8,625 bases of DNA from Candidatus Heimdallarchaeota archaeon (lineage in GTDB: Archaea > Asgardarchaeota > Heimdallarchaeia > Heimdallarchaeales > Kariarchaeaceae). The notes under the pieces were generated by a model, which saw only the letters and a list, made by a program, of their open reading frames with translations, searched no databases and had not been told where the DNA came from. The position numbers and the translations under genes are program-made. The first letter of the stretch is position 1; every line of letters begins with the position of its first letter. This document shows, piece by piece, positions 6,555 through 8,625 of this stretch. The stretch is taken from contig JALUTL010000342.1 of assembly GCA_027016475.1 (NCBI GenBank), positions 1-8,625 of the forward strand, written 5' to 3'.

Positions 6555-7607
6555 ATGGGCGTCAAAAACCTTTCTGACCTAATGGAATATTCAACCATTC
6601 CATTCAGGCAAGAAAAATCGTTAAATGATTTCAAGGGAAAAAAAATAGCGTTTGACGCATTTAATGTTCTTTATCAGTTTCTATCCTCTATCAGAGACAG
6701 CTCTGGAGCGGTAATGGCCGATAACGAAGGACGTGTGACTTCGCATTTGATTGGCCTTTTGACTAGAAACTCACAACTTCTCCAAAAAGGAATCAAGATA
6801 GTCTATGTGTTTGATGGCGAATCAGACCCTCTTAAAAAGCAGGAAGTTGAACGAAGAAAGAAAATCAAGGCACAGGCCAAAGAGCAATATGAAGAAGCTC
6901 TTGAAAAAGGAGACCTCCAACGCGCCAAACGATTGGCTGCAAGGGTAAGTCACTTGACCCCACAGATGGTTGAAGACTCAAAAATTTTACTTAAGGCAAT
7001 GGGGATTCCTGTCGTTGACGCTCCGGGGGAAGGAGAAGCCCAATGTGCCCAAATGGCCATAGATGGGGTTGTGGATGCGGCTGCTTCCCAGGATTATGAT
7101 GCACTTCTGTTTGGAGCTCCAACTTTGGTTCGAAACCTCAATCTTTCTGGACGTAGAACATTGCCCAGCGGTAGGATAAAAACAATAAATCCTGAGGAAA
7201 TTAATCTTCGAGACCTGCTTGATGGTTTGCAAATCACCAGCGAACAATTGATTGATCTAGGAATCTTGTTGGGAAGCGATTTTAATCCTGATGGATTCAA
7301 AGGTATTGGCCCCAAAACAGCCTACAAACTGATCAAAAAATATGGCTCTTTCAATGAGATCAAGAAACATGAACCTAAGGTTTCTGAAGTGGATGTGCCT
7401 TATGAACGCATCAAGGAAATTTTCCTGAACCCAAATGTGGAAAAGAAGGCCAAAATTACCTTTGGATCTTATGACCCTGACAAGATACTTCACTTTCTGG
7501 TAGAGGAAAGGGGTTTCTCTGTTAAACGACATCGCCCTTTGATTTTGAAAACAGCAAGAGAAATTGAAGAGCTAGAAAAACAAACATCTCTTGACAGCTT
7601 CTTCTAA
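6555..7607 (+). CDS. fen: Flap endonuclease 1 (FEN1/Rad2 family, XPG-type)
   Basis: Cuts 5' flaps during Okazaki-fragment maturation and long-patch base excision repair. The 350 residues match archaeal FEN1. The N-terminus is the family's MGV, whose free amino end near the active site is part of the mechanism; the frame is open back to a GTG at 6462, but that would add 31 residues unlike the family, so ATG 6555 is chosen. The metal-binding acids are all visible: D34 (AFDAFN), D87 (YVFDGE), E159 and E161 (APGEGEAQ), D180 and D182 (SQDYD), and D242 (GSDFNP). The helix-hairpin-helix GFKGIGPKTAYKLI (247-260) follows. The helical arch region (about 90-135) is charged. The last eight residues, QTSLDSFF, form a canonical PCNA-interacting PIP box. 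The neighbours (phosphatase, sulfite-oxidase-like protein) do not suggest a replication operon; the gene seems to have its own promoter. Confidence 0.97.
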   Translation: MGVKNLSDLMEYSTIPFRQEKSLNDFKGKKIAFDAFNVLYQFLSSIRDSSGAVMADNEGRVTSHLIGLLTRNSQLLQKGIKIVYVFDGESDPLKKQEVERRKKIKAQAKEQYEEALEKGDLQRAKRLAARVSHLTPQMVEDSKILLKAMGIPVVDAPGEGEAQCAQMAIDGVVDAAASQDYDALLFGAPTLVRNLNLSGRRTLPSGRIKTINPEEINLRDLLDGLQITSEQLIDLGILLGSDFNPDGFKGIGPKTAYKLIKKYGSFNEIKKHEPKVSEVDVPYERIKEIFLNPNVEKKAKITFGSYDPDKILHFLVEERGFSVKRHRPLILKTAREIEELEKQTSLDSFF

Positions 7608-7624
7608 ATTTCCTTTGAGCAAGG

Positions 7625-7632
7625 ATTTATAA
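7625..7632 (+). promoter_or_regulatory. TATA box for the sulfite-oxidase-like gene
   Basis: ATTTATAA is a near-consensus archaeal box A lying exactly 30 to 23 bases before the ATG at 7655, in the 47-base gap after FEN1. It is one of the two clearest boxes in the window and supports separate, leaderless transcription. Confidence 0.65.
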
Positions 7633-7654
7633 TCAAAAAAATACAATTCAGGCC

Positions 7655-8335
7655 ATGCGTAATCCGTTTAGAAAGCAGGTAAGAACTGCTGATTTGGAAG
7701 ATTTTGGGCCGTTGTCTGACAAGGAAGAGCGTCTAAAAAAACGCATTCCTCCTGGACAACGTTTAGCAAAACGATGGCCGGTGCTGTCTGTAGAACCTAC
7801 TCCGAAGTTCAATGGGAAAGATTGGGATGTGACAGTGGATGGTTTGGTTGAAAATCCAATCACTTGGACTTGGGAAGAGTTCAAAAAGCTTCCAAAAGTT
7901 GAACAGGTGTCTGATCTTCATTGTGTTACCACATGGTCGCTTCTTGACCAAAAATTTGCTGGAGTTGCATTCAAAACGATTGTCGATATTGTTAAGCCAC
8001 TGCCGGAAGCAAAATTTGTGACGTTCGAAGCATATAGTGGCTACACCACCGCCCTTCCATTAACTGGAGGATATTTGGACGAACATGACGTATTGCTGGC
8101 CTATGAGCACGATGGAAAACCATTGGAACCAGACCATGGGGGACCGTTAAGGTCACTTGTTCCCCAACTCTATCTGTGGAAATCTGTAAAATGGCTCACA
8201 AGAATGACATTTACGGATGTGTGGGAAAGGGGCTTCTGGGAAGTCCGAGGGTATCACCAAAGAGGTGATCCATGGCTGGAAGAACGCTACAGCTCTCAAG
8301 AACGGCCCCGCAGACGGGATCACAAAATGGAATAG
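7655..8335 (+). CDS. Sulfite-oxidase-like molybdopterin-binding oxidoreductase
   Basis: This is a 226-residue protein containing only the molybdopterin domain of the sulfite oxidase fold (Pfam PF00174 type), as in the small bacterial YuiH-like proteins. Visible in order: WDVTVDGLVENPITWTWEEF (57-76), the typical entry to the domain; QVSDLHCVTTWS (84-95), where C90 is the expected molybdenum-thiolate ligand; VTFEAYSGYTTALPL; and the GGPLRSLVPQLYLWKSVKWL block, which binds the cofactor phosphate and is strongly conserved. There is no signal peptide, Tat motif, haem domain or dimerisation domain, so it is probably cytosolic, unlike periplasmic MsrP (YedY). The C-terminal ~20 residues are Arg/Glu-rich. 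Physiological substrate and electron partner are unknown. No molybdopterin synthesis genes are in the window. The ATG start is supported by the TATA position. Confidence 0.9.
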   Translation: MRNPFRKQVRTADLEDFGPLSDKEERLKKRIPPGQRLAKRWPVLSVEPTPKFNGKDWDVTVDGLVENPITWTWEEFKKLPKVEQVSDLHCVTTWSLLDQKFAGVAFKTIVDIVKPLPEAKFVTFEAYSGYTTALPLTGGYLDEHDVLLAYEHDGKPLEPDHGGPLRSLVPQLYLWKSVKWLTRMTFTDVWERGFWEVRGYHQRGDPWLEERYSSQERPRRRDHKME

Positions 8336-8465
8336 GCGCATATTGTACTCTAAAATGTCTATTCTGTTGAACGAAAAACATTTAATTGACTTTTCAACAA
8401 ATTATTAATGGATTTTCGTACTCAATCCCCGAAAAATTTACATAGTCTGACCAATTTTCAGATTC
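8336..8465. other. 130-base AT-rich intergenic region
   Basis: This is the longest gene-free gap in the window. It holds the promoter of the last gene and a second AT element, TTTAATTG (8381-8388). No RNA gene, hairpin with a T run, or convincing small gene is seen. Confidence 0.5.
8436..8443 (+). promoter_or_regulatory. TATA-like element for the right-edge gene
   Basis: ATTTACAT sits exactly 30 to 23 bases before the ATG at 8466, preceded by an A run. It follows the same spacing as the other promoters here. Confidence 0.45.
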
Positions 8466-8625
8466 ATGCCTTCCATCCCTAATCAAGAAGAGCTAGAAAA
8501 AATGATACAGAACCTTTATGATCAATTTGATTTGGATGCAAGATTGAATCGATATGGGTCTGTATCCCCTGATCTTGTAGAATTCGCTCAAAACTTGGGG
8601 CTGGACAATCACAATCTGGAAGCTG
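8466..8625 (+). CDS. Unknown protein, N-terminal part (3' end outside window)
   Basis: Fifty-three codons are visible, beginning MPSIPNQEELEKMIQNLYDQ and running open to the right edge. The region is polar and acidic, and probably helical (EELEKMIQNLYDQFDLDARL, then SPDLVEFAQNLGL). No membrane segment, signal peptide or recognised motif is present. The ATG at 8466 is the first start after an in-frame TGA (8448-8450) and has a TATA-like box at the local standard distance. I do not recognise the family. Confidence 0.6.
   Translation, partial: MPSIPNQEELEKMIQNLYDQFDLDARLNRYGSVSPDLVEFAQNLGLDNHNLEA

Noticed and set aside
8408..8482. A 24-codon open frame beginning MDFRTQSPKN, with TTTAATTG about 20-27 bases upstream
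   Set aside because: It is very short, overlaps the better supported gene starting at 8466 in another frame, and has no recognisable features. Spacing to the AT element is also shorter than at the other genes.
1..8625. Mobile elements, CRISPR arrays, tRNA or rRNA genes, and defence or toxin-antitoxin systems
   Set aside because: No terminal inverted repeats with target duplications, transposase motifs, regularly spaced repeats, tRNA cloverleaf signatures or rRNA-like stretches were seen. The gene set is mostly housekeeping.

Overview
This window reads as a stretch of archaeal chromosome. The evidence is a PCNA-linked FEN1 flap endonuclease, a stand-alone CTP-type riboflavin kinase, a translin/TRAX-family protein, archaeal TATA boxes at a nearly fixed distance from most start codons, frequent TTG/GTG starts, and no convincing Shine-Dalgarno motifs. 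The DNA is moderately AT-rich by eye. The lineage cannot be fixed from this sequence alone. The strongly eukaryote-like PPP phosphatase would suit an Asgard (for example Heimdallarchaeia-like) or thermoproteotal genome, but that is inference. No mobile element, CRISPR array, tRNA or rRNA is visible, and no gene-free stretch exceeds 300 bases.

Layout. Positions 1-486 (+) hold the C-terminal part of a ParA/MinD-like P-loop ATPase cut by the left edge. Positions 544-1812 (+) encode a 12-TM MFS transporter. Its 3' end overlaps by 50 bp the 3' end of a convergent gene at 1763-3181 (-). That gene encodes a tryptophan-rich protein with what looks like a PH-like domain interrupted by a hydrophobic membrane segment. 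Positions 3227-3661 (-) encode the riboflavin kinase. It is divergent from a translin/TRAX-family gene (3713-4363, +), and the two share a 51-bp intergenic region with one central AT element. Next on the + strand come a class I/II PLP aminotransferase (4422-5552), a PPP-family phosphatase (5602-6453), FEN1 (6555-7607), a sulfite-oxidase-like molybdopterin protein (7655-8335), and the first 53 codons of an unknown gene (8466 to the right edge).

Most genes seem to be transcribed singly. A TATA-like octamer lies about 30 to 23 bases upstream of most start codons, the spacing expected if transcription begins at or within a few bases of the start codon (leaderless mRNAs). This rule also helps choose starts: it supports the TTG at 3181, the ATG at 6555 for FEN1, and an alternative GTG at 5623 for the phosphatase. 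The genes do not form one pathway. They are a mix of housekeeping functions (FMN synthesis, DNA replication/repair, RNA processing, amino-acid metabolism) with signalling and membrane proteins. The most unusual items are the split PH-like membrane protein, the eukaryote-type PPP phosphatase, and the shared divergent promoter.
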